64,000 nt of DNA from Chryseobacterium turcicum (lineage in GTDB: Bacteria > Bacteroidota > Bacteroidia > Flavobacteriales > Weeksellaceae), in assembly GCF_021010565.1 (NCBI RefSeq), contig NZ_JAJNAY010000001.1:2584001-2648000 (forward strand), in the 5' to 3' direction. Of this stretch, positions 26,345-35,673 are shown piece after piece. The position numbers and the translations under genes were made by a program. Position 1 is the first letter of the stretch. Every line of letters begins with the position of its first letter. The notes under the pieces were generated by a model that did not search any database, had not been told where the DNA came from, and saw only the letters and a list, made by a program, of their open reading frames with translations.

Positions 26345-27625
26345 CTATTTCTTTTTCGGATTCTTAAACGAAAACACGATTCTCCCTACTGACTTATCAA
26401 AACTCATATATCCCTGATAAGTCTTGCCTTTTCTGCTCTCTAATCCCTTGATATAAGCCACCTCCCCTGCCTTCAACTTACCCATCTGCCATTGGCGAAG
26501 TTTTACACCTCTGAAATGTGAAGGAACTACCCTTTCAGAATGATTCCCTTCGCTAAAACCAACACCTCTAAACTTATTCTCAAACAAAAACTCCACCCAT
26601 TGCCTATCCGCATTGAACTGCACGGTTGCGGAAAACAACCTTGCTTTCTTCGATACTATATTTTCAATAAACAAAGGCTTCCCATCAAGAAGCATCTGTT
26701 TCTGTTCAAAATCCAGTCTTACCCTACAAAGCACATCAGGAATCCTCACAAATTCAATCCTCAAAGAAATCAGCTCATTGGTCAGCCTGTCCAAACTAAT
26801 CAATGAAGGAATTATCTCGCCCGTAAAGGAATCAACCAAATCCACCACTCTGCCCATATTTCCCGAAGTCAAAAGATTCATTCTATCCTCTTTTGTAAAC
26901 TTATGCCCTTTAAACTTCTTTCTGAAATCCACTTTCTTACAGACCCGATACACCTTAACAATCAATTCTCCATCATCGTCAATCCTTAACTGCAGCCGTG
27001 CATCAATCCGACTTACCGCTTCCCCATCATTAAAAAGTATCGGAATCAGCATCGGTGTCTTAAATCCTTTTAATAAAGATTCCAACGCACCTATCTCTTC
27101 CAACTTTTCCATATCGAGACCCAATTCAGTCATCGTTTCCCAAGGAACATCTTCTATCTGATAGCGGTAATGAGAACGATTATTAATGATTGGTGACCCA
27201 TTCTCTAAACCACTCTTCATGACAGAAGAATCTTTATTTATATACTTCTGTTCTCCGGCAGTTTTCACCGCCTCAATAGAAACTTCAAACTCCTTTAAAT
27301 CCTGTCTTTCAGCATCCGATGAATCATCAATATACTTCTGTAAACCTATCGCTGTTTCGTGCGCTTCAAATTCCCGCACTTTAAAAAATGAATATTCAGA
27401 GGGATCTTTGAGCTGGTGGTAAAAATCTGCATAGAAGTCTGTAAAAGAATTCTCCGTCGAATCAACACGAATGACCGCATCCACTTTATTACTATCAGGC
27501 TTCACATCTATCAAATTTCCGGATTGGTTGACCGCCTGAACAATCCCGACAGAATTATTACGGTGACGAAGTACCAACAAGGTACTGACTTCTGAAACTG
27601 CTGTATGATTTCCAATGTTGTGCAT
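26345..27625 (-). CDS. DUF4099/DUF3945 domain protein of conjugative-element type
   Basis: A 426-residue protein. Residues about 165-215 match DUF4099 (QIEDVPWETMTELGLDMEKL, then GFKTPMLIPI), and residues about 220-420 match the DUF3945 repeats (KPLFIENIVSKKARLF, FNADRQWVEFLF, LRQWQMGKL). Such proteins are carried by Bacteroidota conjugative transposons and integrative elements, usually near a topoisomerase or RadC-like gene. Their role is not settled. The RadC-like gene lies 56 nt upstream on the same strand. No transfer or integrase genes are in the window, so this looks like part of a remnant or one end of an element. Confidence 0.8.
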   Translation of the reverse strand: MHNIGNHTAVSEVSTLLVLRHRNNSVGIVQAVNQSGNLIDVKPDSNKVDAVIRVDSTENSFTDFYADFYHQLKDPSEYSFFKVREFEAHETAIGLQKYIDDSSDAERQDLKEFEVSIEAVKTAGEQKYINKDSSVMKSGLENGSPIINNRSHYRYQIEDVPWETMTELGLDMEKLEEIGALESLLKGFKTPMLIPILFNDGEAVSRIDARLQLRIDDDGELIVKVYRVCKKVDFRKKFKGHKFTKEDRMNLLTSGNMGRVVDLVDSFTGEIIPSLISLDRLTNELISLRIEFVRIPDVLCRVRLDFEQKQMLLDGKPLFIENIVSKKARLFSATVQFNADRQWVEFLFENKFRGVGFSEGNHSERVVPSHFRGVKLRQWQMGKLKAGEVAYIKGLESRKGKTYQGYMSFDKSVGRIVFSFKNPKKK

Positions 27626-27681
27626 AATCTTTAGATATTTGTTTAATTCTATTATTTTTTGATTGCTTATTATTTTACTAC

Positions 27682-28125
27682 TCAGATCATCCCCTCATCC
27701 GCAAAAGAATAATGAGAATCCGAAGTCAATATCACATGATCCAGCAAGGACATACTCAGAATTTTTGCAGCCTCTTTTATCTGTGCAGTCATTTTAATAT
27801 CGCAACCAGACGGCTTCAGATTCCCTGAAGGATGGTTATGGGCTACGATAATTCCTGAAGCATTGCAAAGAAGAGCCGCCTGCATCACAATTCTCACATC
27901 AACCAATGTCGAAGAAATTCCGCATTCAGATATTTTCTTAATTCCTAAAACTTTATTCGCCTGATTGAGATACAGCGCAAAGAATGATTCCCTGTAATCC
28001 ATTTCCTCCGCATCAAAATGTTCCCTGAAAACATCCACCGCATCCCTTGAAGATGAGATAGACCTTTCACAATTTCCTTTTCTTGAATAGCTCAATTTAA
28101 TTTCGTTCACAATATTAAAATTCAT
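27682..28125 (-). CDS. RadC-like JAB/MPN domain protein
   Basis: The start is placed at the ATG at 28125 (147 residues, MNFNIVNEIKLSYS), which fits the usual N-terminus of element-borne RadC proteins. A GTG at 28167 would add 14 residues. The JAMM metal motif is intact: IVAHNHPSGNLKPSGCD, with E60-like acidic residues upstream. RadC-like proteins are common on Bacteroidota mobile elements; their function in DNA processing or defence is unproven. It is transcribed toward the DUF4099/DUF3945 gene. Confidence 0.82.
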   Translation of the reverse strand: MNFNIVNEIKLSYSRKGNCERSISSSRDAVDVFREHFDAEEMDYRESFFALYLNQANKVLGIKKISECGISSTLVDVRIVMQAALLCNASGIIVAHNHPSGNLKPSGCDIKMTAQIKEAAKILSMSLLDHVILTSDSHYSFADEGMI

Positions 28126-28480
28126 GTAGTTCGCTCCGAGTACGGCGGAGACCTGTTTTTCCCGCACTTGCCATCAAAAACCCGTGATTGCAGATTGAAG
28201 GAAATCTTGACCTTTTTCTATCTTTTATTTCATCATTCCATCGGAAGAACTGATCTTAAATAAATTGGAAGAATTGTCTTATAAATAAGTTGGATTAATT
28301 GATCTATAATAACATCAATCATCTGATTTATACCAAGAGAATAATAAGGATCAAAATTTCAATGAACTGCAACTGCATCTTGTGAGGTTTCTGACTTTTT
28401 CTATGCGGATTACCATTCAGGCAGGCACAAGGAAAACTGCAATCAATTCCTTGAAAACAATAAGAAAGAACATTGATGAA

Positions 28481-28618
28481 AGCTTGAAATCTTTTTGCGG
28501 AGGTTCTGGGATCTCCGATCCCGGATACCCAAAAAGATTTTTTTCAGCAGGGACAACGGAATATATTTGCTATAGAAAATCAGGTAGCCTCATATGGAAT
28601 CATAGTAATTGAAATATG
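28481..28618 (+). repeat. 138-bp dispersed repeat, copy A (promoter-bearing)
   Basis: This stretch aligns along its length with 33516-33649. Shared blocks include TTTTTGCGGA, GATACCCAAAAA and GGAATATATTTGCTATAGAA followed by AATCAGGT. A -7 box TATATTTG at 28562-28569 lies inside. It directly precedes the 73-residue gene at 28621, for which it probably provides the promoter. Confidence 0.7.
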
Positions 28619-28620
28619 AT

Positions 28621-28842
28621 ATGCTTATTGAATATAAAAACAAATCAAATAAATGGAAATTTGTTGAAGCAAAAACAATGTCAGAGGATCAATTTATTGT
28701 TTCTGCCTCCGAAAAGGATAAAAGAACTACAGAACCTGACAGGTTTGAAATGACACTTGTAAAAGACAATGTAATTTACATGAAAAAGGATATATTTAAA
28801 TTTAAGCAGGGTAAAACTTTGGAAACAATTCAAAGTTTGTAG
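28621..28842 (+). CDS. hypothetical protein, 73 aa
   Basis: The start is set at the ATG at 28621, just after repeat copy A; a TTG four codons upstream is less likely. The small charged protein begins MLIEYKNKSNKWKFVEA and has alternating strand-like segments (KDNVIYMKKDIFKFK). It has no cysteine cluster, signal or membrane helix. Function is unknown. The promoter inside repeat copy A lies about 50 nt upstream. Confidence 0.5.
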   Translation: MLIEYKNKSNKWKFVEAKTMSEDQFIVSASEKDKRTTEPDRFEMTLVKDNVIYMKKDIFKFKQGKTLETIQSL

Positions 28843-29050
28843 CATTCCAAAGACTACGTTATTGTATTTGACCTAAACTTACTTGAGGCGAATTGAAAAC
28901 ATATCAATAGAAATAAATTAAAAACCAAAGTTAAAACTGTTGTGATATCCTGAATACTAGCCTATTTTTATTAGAGACTAGATTACAACATGTTAATAAA
29001 GTAGAAGCTTAGATTTGGATAAAATTCCCTGAAGAACTTACCTCTACTTT

Positions 29051-29869
29051 TCATTCAGGCATTCTGTTCAACATCAATTTATACTTACTCTTATTCTTTA
29101 AAAAATGGTTTTTAATCTTTAGTATAGTAAGTTGCAAGGTTTTTGGATTAAAGCAACAAGCTGCTAATTTCTGATGGCAAACATCTGATGTACAAATAAG
29201 CATACGATCATCTTCATAAAACTCTAATCCATATGAAGATATTCCGATAAAATCAGGAAGCTGCAGGGTCATCAGTCTCTTGATCTGATTTTCGCTTGAC
29301 CACCAGGCAAACTGATCCATTCTTACATCAATAAGATAATCGTCAAAAGATTTCCCTTCTTCCTTTCCTAATCCGCTATTTGCCTTCAAGGTTGAAAATT
29401 TAATATCTACTTTCTCTTCTTCCGGTAATGGTTCTGTAATGGAAACGTGAATCAAGCCGACCAGAGGAAATCCATCTTCTGCAAGACCTAACGCCTGCGT
29501 AACACCCAATGAATTTGCATTTCTCCCAGGATTTTTTCTAGTAGGACGAACAATCTTGATTTCGTAAACCGAAGTCCTCTCAAAATAGATTTTCGTTTTA
29601 GTGAAAGGAATAATAATGACATCAATATCCCCTGGCTTTTTGTTTTTTTCAAGTTTAAGCTCATCCCTGAGAATTGTTTTTGTCACATAGAACCCTTCAT
29701 ACTCAAAATAAGCTTTCTGATCAGGATAAAAAATCCCACTTAAAAAAGACCTTAAATCAGATTTCTCACGATTATTATTCCAGTTTAAAAGGAGATCAAT
29801 TACTTCATTTTCAGTTAAAGATTTATAGATTCTGTCACCATTAAATAATGGATTTTCATTATTTTTCAT
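29051..29869 (-). CDS. hypothetical protein with nuclease-like PD-(D/E)XK motif
   Basis: A 272-residue protein. In the middle, KKPGDIDVIIIPF carries D81/D83, and ERTSVYEIKIVRP carries E103-x-K105. This order and spacing match the D...ExK core of restriction-like nucleases. A basic, Arg-rich loop (PTRKNPGRNANSLG) and a helix (VTQALGLAEDG) follow, as in that fold. The C-terminal part holds several cysteines (SDVCHQKLAACCF) of unknown purpose. It stands alone. The nuclease fold is likely; activity and role are not shown. Confidence 0.6.
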   Translation of the reverse strand: MKNNENPLFNGDRIYKSLTENEVIDLLLNWNNNREKSDLRSFLSGIFYPDQKAYFEYEGFYVTKTILRDELKLEKNKKPGDIDVIIIPFTKTKIYFERTSVYEIKIVRPTRKNPGRNANSLGVTQALGLAEDGFPLVGLIHVSITEPLPEEEKVDIKFSTLKANSGLGKEEGKSFDDYLIDVRMDQFAWWSSENQIKRLMTLQLPDFIGISSYGLEFYEDDRMLICTSDVCHQKLAACCFNPKTLQLTILKIKNHFLKNKSKYKLMLNRMPE

Positions 29870-29910
29870 CTTTTACATTTTTGACATATTATTTCTAATT
29901 AAATTTAATT

Positions 29911-30081
29911 AATTTCTTGAAATATTCGTTTACAATAAAACACGGCGGAGCATTTTCAAGTGATTTTAGCGATGCTTTTGACATTTCATATTTGGAAATA
30001 GAAAAAATTGACGGAACGAAATTAAGCTTTAGAAGAGAAGTCAACAATGTAAAAGAATTTTGGGATGCATATTTCATCTAA
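29911..30081 (+). pseudogene. remnant of an unidentified gene (3' part)
   Basis: The plus-strand frame from about 29911 to TAA at 30079-30081 reads as plausible protein (for example FSSDFSDAFDISYLEIEKID and then EFWDAYFI), but no ATG is present and a stop lies just upstream at 29896. It looks like the 3' end of a truncated gene. The opposite-strand frame here has poor composition and is probably its shadow. Confidence 0.35.
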
Positions 30082-30194
30082 ATTTCTACAAGACTACACA
30101 TATCATCAGTTTGACAAAATTGTGGTAAGTCACCAAATGATACCACTGCCACTCAGACATAAAACAATAATTAATAAAAAAGATTATACATCTA

Positions 30195-30587
30195 ATGATA
30201 AAATTTGCTTACACCATCTTATACGTTCAGGACGTAACACGATCAATCAAATTTTACGAAAACGCTTTTGGTTTTACAATAAAATTTATAACACCGGATA
30301 ATGACTATGGTGAACTTTTGGTTGGCGAGACAACACTTTCCTTTGCTTCCACTACATTAGCCAAATCAAACCTGAAAGAGGGTTTTATTGAAAGCAGTTT
30401 GACATCTAAACCATTTGGAATTGAAATTGGCTTTACAACAGACAATATAGAAGAAACAGTTTCGAAAGCTCTAAATGCAGGAGCAACAATCGCTGCAGAT
30501 CCTATAACAAAACCGTGGGGTCAAACAGTTGCCTATGTCCGAGACATTGACGGATTTCTCATTGAGATCTGTACTCCAATTGGCTGA
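30195..30587 (+). CDS. VOC (glyoxalase/bleomycin resistance) family protein
   Basis: A 130-residue protein made of two beta-alpha-beta-beta-beta units: KFAYTILYVQDVTRSIKFYENAFGF at the start and IEIGFTTDNIEETVSKALNAGA, then DIDGFLIEICTP at the end. The metal-ligand glutamate in the last strand (EIC) is present. VOC proteins act on glutathione or small electrophile adducts, or bind antibiotics. It faces the AraC-SDR-AKR cluster convergently. Confidence 0.85.
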   Translation: MIKFAYTILYVQDVTRSIKFYENAFGFTIKFITPDNDYGELLVGETTLSFASTTLAKSNLKEGFIESSLTSKPFGIEIGFTTDNIEETVSKALNAGATIAADPITKPWGQTVAYVRDIDGFLIEICTPIG

Positions 30588-30670
30588 AAAAATAATTAAG
30601 GTGATCACTTTTTGTAGTCAGGAATCTGAATAAATTTGAAATTGAAGCTCAGTAAATAATTATTCGTATT

Positions 30671-31585
30671 TTAATTAAACGACTGTCTGAACTCCAAAGG
30701 CGAAACGTTTGTTTTAGTCTTAAAGAGTTTGCTGAATGACTGTGAATGTTCAAAGCCTAGTTCATAAGCAATTTCCGAAACGGAAAGATTCGTCGTTGAT
30801 AACTTTTCTTTCGCTTTTTCTATAATTGCGTTCTGAATGTATTGTTGTGTATTAAGTCCCGTCAATGTATTTAGCATATCACTTAAATACCTTTGTGACA
30901 GCTTAAGTTCAGTGCTGACATATTTTACGGACGGCAACCCTTCTTTCAGACTATTTCCTTCTTCAAAATAGCTGCTTAAAAGTTTGTCCAAAGAAGTGAT
31001 GATATCGTGATTGACTGCTTTTCTCGTCAAAAACTGCCTGTTGTAAAAGCGATTGCTATAATTCAATAGCAATTCTATCTGCGACACTAGCACATCCTGA
31101 CTAAAACTATCAATATTGTTTTCCAATTCACTGGCTATCGTGGAAAATAAATTGGCTATAATTTCTTTTTCCTTTGCCGATAAAAATAAAGCTTCTGACA
31201 CATCATAGGAGAAAAATCCAAATTGATTAATTGTTTTTCCTAACGGATAATTTCGGATAAAGTCCGGATGAAAATACAAAGCGATTCCCTCATAGCTTTC
31301 TATTTCTTCGGGCGGAAAAACAATCTGTTTTGGCTTCAAAAATGCCAATCCGCCTTCTTCAAAATCGTAGTAGCCCTGTCCGTATTTGATGTGTCCTTTG
31401 AAACTAGGCTTAAAGGAAATCTTGTAGAAATCAAGACTTACTCTTTGCCCCTTTGGAAACATATCAATTGGAACATTCTTGTAATCAACCAATGCGATCA
31501 ACGGATGCAATGGCGCAGGAAATCCCAGCACACGCACTAGTTGCGAGATACTTTTAATCTGATTGATGTCTGATGTGTGTTGCAT
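30671..31585 (-). CDS. AraC family transcriptional regulator
   Basis: The start is set at the ATG at 31585 (MQHTSDINQIKSIS, 304 residues); the frame also has a TTG at 31606. The N-terminal half is a cupin-like sensor. The C-terminal 100 residues have two HTHs, the second with the AraC signature (LSVSEIAYELGFEHSQSFSKLFK). It is last in a minus-strand run after the AKR and SDR genes and probably controls them. It is closely similar to the regulator at 54497-55405, which also neighbours an aldo-keto reductase. Confidence 0.85.
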   Translation of the reverse strand: MQHTSDINQIKSISQLVRVLGFPAPLHPLIALVDYKNVPIDMFPKGQRVSLDFYKISFKPSFKGHIKYGQGYYDFEEGGLAFLKPKQIVFPPEEIESYEGIALYFHPDFIRNYPLGKTINQFGFFSYDVSEALFLSAKEKEIIANLFSTIASELENNIDSFSQDVLVSQIELLLNYSNRFYNRQFLTRKAVNHDIITSLDKLLSSYFEEGNSLKEGLPSVKYVSTELKLSQRYLSDMLNTLTGLNTQQYIQNAIIEKAKEKLSTTNLSVSEIAYELGFEHSQSFSKLFKTKTNVSPLEFRQSFN

Positions 31586-31602
31586 TTCGTTTACGAATTT
31601 AA

Positions 31603-32340
31603 TCAATTTTGTTTTGACGGACGAATCACGATGTCACCAATTTCAACATCATCAGGTTGGCTTACTGCATAAATCACAGCATTGGCAATCGCAATCGGAT
31701 TAATAGCCATCTGTTCCATTCCGTTTTGAACTGCGGTTTTCATTTCTTCGTTTTTAATATTTTTCGCAAAATCTGTTTTCACAAACCCAGGCGAAATCCC
31801 AGTAATCCGAATACTTCCGTCAGACTCCTGACGAAATGCTTCTGCAATCGTACGAATAGCATTTTTAGTTCCTGCATAAACGCCTTGCATGGACACGATC
31901 TTTATTCCTGCCGTTGAAATGATATTGATGATATGTCCCGATTGTTGCTGTTTGAAAACGGGAATTGCAGCTGCCATCCCATACAAAACGCCTTTGAGAT
32001 TAATGTCGATCATTTCTTCCCAGCCATCAATATCCAATTCGTCAATGCGGCTTAATTGACTAACACCTGCATTGTTTACAATGACATCTAATCTTCCGTA
32101 CTGCTCAACAGCTGTATTGACCAACCTGACCAGATCCGCTTTATTCTTCACATCAATTTTAGCAAAGGTGGCTTCACCACCTTTGCTTTTAATTTCTTCA
32201 ACAAGTTGTTGTAATTGTTCTGTTCGTCTTGCACCCAAGACAACCTTTGCACCATTTTTGCTTAATTGTATGGCAAGAGCTTTTCCCATGCCGCTGCTTG
32301 CACCTGTGATGACGACCACTTTTCCTTTAATATTTTGCAT
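31603..32340 (-). CDS. short-chain dehydrogenase/reductase
   Basis: A 245-residue classical SDR. The nucleotide motif is TGASSGMG at about residue 12, followed by NNAG at about 90. The catalytic residues are S in IISTAG and Y-x3-K in YAGTKNA. It uses NAD(P)(H) to reduce or oxidise carbonyl compounds; substrate unknown. It lies 12 nt downstream of the aldo-keto reductase and 17 nt upstream of the AraC start, so all three genes are probably one transcript. Confidence 0.9.
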   Translation of the reverse strand: MQNIKGKVVVITGASSGMGKALAIQLSKNGAKVVLGARRTEQLQQLVEEIKSKGGEATFAKIDVKNKADLVRLVNTAVEQYGRLDVIVNNAGVSQLSRIDELDIDGWEEMIDINLKGVLYGMAAAIPVFKQQQSGHIINIISTAGIKIVSMQGVYAGTKNAIRTIAEAFRQESDGSIRITGISPGFVKTDFAKNIKNEEMKTAVQNGMEQMAINPIAIANAVIYAVSQPDDVEIGDIVIRPSKQN

Positions 32341-32352
32341 TACAATTAATTT

Positions 32353-33387
<1,035 letters not shown>

Positions 33388-33462
33388 TTACCCTTCTATA
33401 AAAAGTAGTTGAATTGGTAATTGTTGTAGTCTGATTCTCAAACATTATTCAAACTAGGTAAA

Positions 33463-33479
33463 ATGATCAAATTGATCAT
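33463..33479. promoter_or_regulatory. 17-bp inverted repeat upstream of the aldo-keto reductase
   Basis: ATGATCAA and TTGATCAT form perfect 8-bp arms with a 1-nt spacer. It lies 133 nt upstream of the aldo-keto reductase start and could be an operator. No independent support is visible. Confidence 0.3.
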
Positions 33480-33515
33480 CTATTACGGAGTAAAGCAATA
33501 GGACAGATTGAGGGA

Positions 33516-33649
33516 AGCTTAATTTTTTTTGCGGAAGGTTAGGGATTTTCGATTTCCGATACCCAAAAAAAATTCACACAATGACCACGGAATATATTTG
33601 CTATAGAAAATCAGGTGACCTCCTATGCAATCCTGAACTTTGAAATATG
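33516..33649 (+). repeat. 134-bp dispersed repeat, copy B
   Basis: It aligns with copy A at 28481-28618 over its whole length. The TATATTTG box is kept at 33593-33600, but no gene follows, so this copy looks orphaned. The two copies are direct repeats about 5 kb apart. Confidence 0.7.
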
Positions 33650-34174
33650 CTCCTAATCGTTTGAAGTATATAAAAAAATGGGGATCAATAAATCAAAGAA
33701 AATGAAGAATTATGGGTTGGAATTCTATATTATTTAAGAAATCTTTACACTTAAGATTTTTGGATTCTCATTCAATAGTTTAAAGATATTTCTATCATTA
33801 TTTGATTTGTTAGTACATCTCAATCTTCCTGATAGAGCTTCTAAGAATGAGGTTTTATCTAATGAGGTCATCCAGTTTACAACACACATCTTTCCACAGA
33901 TGATCCTTCATTACTTTCTTGAAGAAACCAAAATGATCAATCTTAGTCAATCCAAATTTCTGCGGACTATCTTATAACAAATGATATTATAGATCATCAA
34001 CTCCAGCAAAGAACCAATAAGTTTGACAAAAAATATGGGATGCATGTTTAAAATAGAATGCACTAATCTTAATATTTCAAAACCAATAAACTAAGTTGAT
34101 ACTGACTTAACAGATAAGCAACACCTAAATTACTAATTTTTAAAACTTTACACACAAACATTCACAAAAAACAC
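33650..34174. other. 525-bp region without a recognisable gene
   Basis: No frame of convincing composition on either strand. The sequence is AT-rich with many stops in all frames and may hold decayed DNA beside repeat copy B. I see no RNA gene. Confidence 0.4.
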
Positions 34175-34197
34175 TAACTTTGGTTAAAACTAACCAA
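34175..34197 (+). promoter_or_regulatory. -7 box and inverted repeat at the DUF1353 gene
   Basis: TAACTTTG (34175-34182) fits TAnnTTTG. It overlaps a perfect 7-bp inverted repeat TTGGTTA/TAACCAA (34180-34186 and 34191-34197) ending 2 nt before the ATG. This could be an operator or a short leader hairpin. Confidence 0.5.
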
Positions 34198-34199
34198 TC

Positions 34200-34796
34200 A
34201 TGAAACTAATTTTACTATTACTATTTTTTCCATTGGTGTTAAGCAGCCAACAAACAATAGATAAATTTATCGGTGACGTAACTGTTCAGTGGCTCAATGA
34301 TGGAAGATCAATGAAACTAAAACGCGAATTTAGTTATATAGATCCTGACGGAAAATTATGGAAGGTTCCAAAGAATACTGTTGTAAACGGTGCATCAATT
34401 CCACAAGCATTTTGGACCATTATTGGAGGACCTTATGAAGGCAAATACAGAAATGCCTCAGTCGTTCACGATTATCATTGTGATAAAAAAATAGAGAAAT
34501 GGCAGGACGTTCACTTAATGTTTTACCATGCCTGTTTAACGGGAGGCACTTCCATCACCAAAGCAAAAATCATGTATGCTGCTGTATATGCAGGTGGTCC
34601 AAGATGGGACACAACCATAATTAAAAATGGGAAAGAAAAGATCATAACAACTAGCACAGTTAGCACAAGTAGTAATGAAATGAAAATAGTCACTGATTGG
34701 ATTGAAAGTACAAATCCCTCATTGGAAGAAATAAATAAGAGGCTAGATACTGTTGTAATAGAAACTGAAAAACATGACATGCAAACAGCCAATTGA
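34200..34796 (+). CDS. exported DUF1353 family protein
   Basis: A 198-residue protein. Residues 1-17 form a signal peptide (MKLILLLLFFPLVLSSQ). The DUF1353 core follows: VPKNTVVNGASIPQAFWTIIG, then GKYRNASVVHDYHCD. The conserved histidines and aspartate of the VHDYHC motif suggest a metal site. The family is often phage-linked and of unknown function. The end of the gene lies inside the terminator at 34791-34816. Confidence 0.85.
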   Translation: MKLILLLLFFPLVLSSQQTIDKFIGDVTVQWLNDGRSMKLKREFSYIDPDGKLWKVPKNTVVNGASIPQAFWTIIGGPYEGKYRNASVVHDYHCDKKIEKWQDVHLMFYHACLTGGTSITKAKIMYAAVYAGGPRWDTTIIKNGKEKIITTSTVSTSSNEMKIVTDWIESTNPSLEEINKRLDTVVIETEKHDMQTAN

Positions 34797-34816
34797 GTAC
34801 TTTTAAGTACTCAATT
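34791..34816. terminator. bidirectional hairpin overlapping two stop codons
   Basis: A perfect 10-bp stem AATTGAGTAC/GTACTCAATT (34791-34800 and 34807-34816) closes a TTTTAA loop. It includes the stop codon of the plus-strand DUF1353 gene (34794-34796) and touches the stop of the minus-strand HTH gene (34815-34817). Confidence 0.65.
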
Positions 34817-35141
34817 AAATTACAAATATTTTTTTCCATTTACCAACAGTATTCCGACTTAACCGGAAATGAACAGCAAGTTGTGTATTATTGAGTCTGT
34901 GCATTTTTTGATAATCAAGTATTTTTAAGATATCTACTTTACGATAAGAGCGATGCAACATATTATTTTTTTTAGATGAATAATTTACCGAGTTGAAAAT
35001 TCGATCATTTATTTCCAATATATCCTGAGCTGTCCAGGTATGTTTTGCTAAAACTGAACTGCATAAAGCCTTTTTATCGGGGAACTTATTTTCAAGAATA
35101 TCTAAGTAGATACGTTTGTAATCGGGTCCAATAGGTCTCAT
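34815..35141 (-). CDS. helix-turn-helix protein, 108 aa
   Basis: A small basic protein whose C-terminus holds a clear HTH (LNNTQLAVHFRLSRNTVGKWKKIF). The N-terminal part (about 1-60) is helical. Proteins of this form occur beside the 143-residue HTH protein in Chryseobacterium-like genomes and are often loosely labelled transposase. No DDE catalytic domain is present, so a DNA-binding or regulatory role is more likely. Confidence 0.65.
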   Translation of the reverse strand: MRPIGPDYKRIYLDILENKFPDKKALCSSVLAKHTWTAQDILEINDRIFNSVNYSSKKNNMLHRSYRKVDILKILDYQKMHRLNNTQLAVHFRLSRNTVGKWKKIFVI

Positions 35142-35240
35142 AGATACTATTTTTTGTCAAGCCCTACAGTTATGCACATTTCTAAGTGTGATCTCTGGTG
35201 GCATACAGATTAATACTTTTAATTTTAAGCGTGATGAATA

Positions 35241-35672
35241 CTATGGTAGTTTGTATTTATCAATCCACTTATATAATGTTGTTTTGGGAATACGGTATTT
35301 TTCAATAACTTGCTCTTTTGTCATTGCTCCCGAATTAATTCGTTCGAGAATAAAATCAATCAGATCTCTTGTATATATATTTTTTCGGAATTGTGGAAGT
35401 GAAAACTTATGGGCATCAAAAGAAATATTTTTTTTTGTACCAGCCTGTGGAGCAAATAAGATCAGATGCTGCGAATAGATCCGAAAAAAATCATATTCCA
35501 ACAGTTTACTCCATCGTAAAAGAACTGCTGATTCCATACTCTCCATCTCATACATGGCAAGAGCCTCCTGTATCGTACAATCTATAAAGTTACAAATACG
35601 GGATATTTCTATCCCGCGTTCTGTAACAGTTTTTTCGATTAGACTGCCTATATGAATATTTTTAAAATCCAT
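35241..35672 (-). CDS. transposase-like helix-turn-helix protein, 143 aa
   Basis: The N-terminal half (MDFKNIHIGSLI, then ISRICNFIDCTIQEALAMYE) looks like an Xre-type HTH. The C-terminal 40 residues carry a second HTH (MTKEQVIEKYRIPKTTLYKWIDKY) of the type found in IS3-like OrfA proteins. No catalytic domain or terminal inverted repeats are seen nearby. It starts 1 nt after the stop of the secreted protein gene and may be co-transcribed with it. The regulator call is an inference. Confidence 0.65.
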   Translation of the reverse strand: MDFKNIHIGSLIEKTVTERGIEISRICNFIDCTIQEALAMYEMESMESAVLLRWSKLLEYDFFRIYSQHLILFAPQAGTKKNISFDAHKFSLPQFRKNIYTRDLIDFILERINSGAMTKEQVIEKYRIPKTTLYKWIDKYKLP

Positions 35673-35673
35673 A

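Noticed and set aside
28382..28612. Plus-strand ORF over repeat copy A
   Set aside because: The same DNA in copy B has stops and length changes in this frame, so it is not under coding constraint.
35241..35672. Complete insertion sequence around the two HTH genes
   Set aside because: No catalytic transposase domain, terminal inverted repeats or target duplication can be seen.
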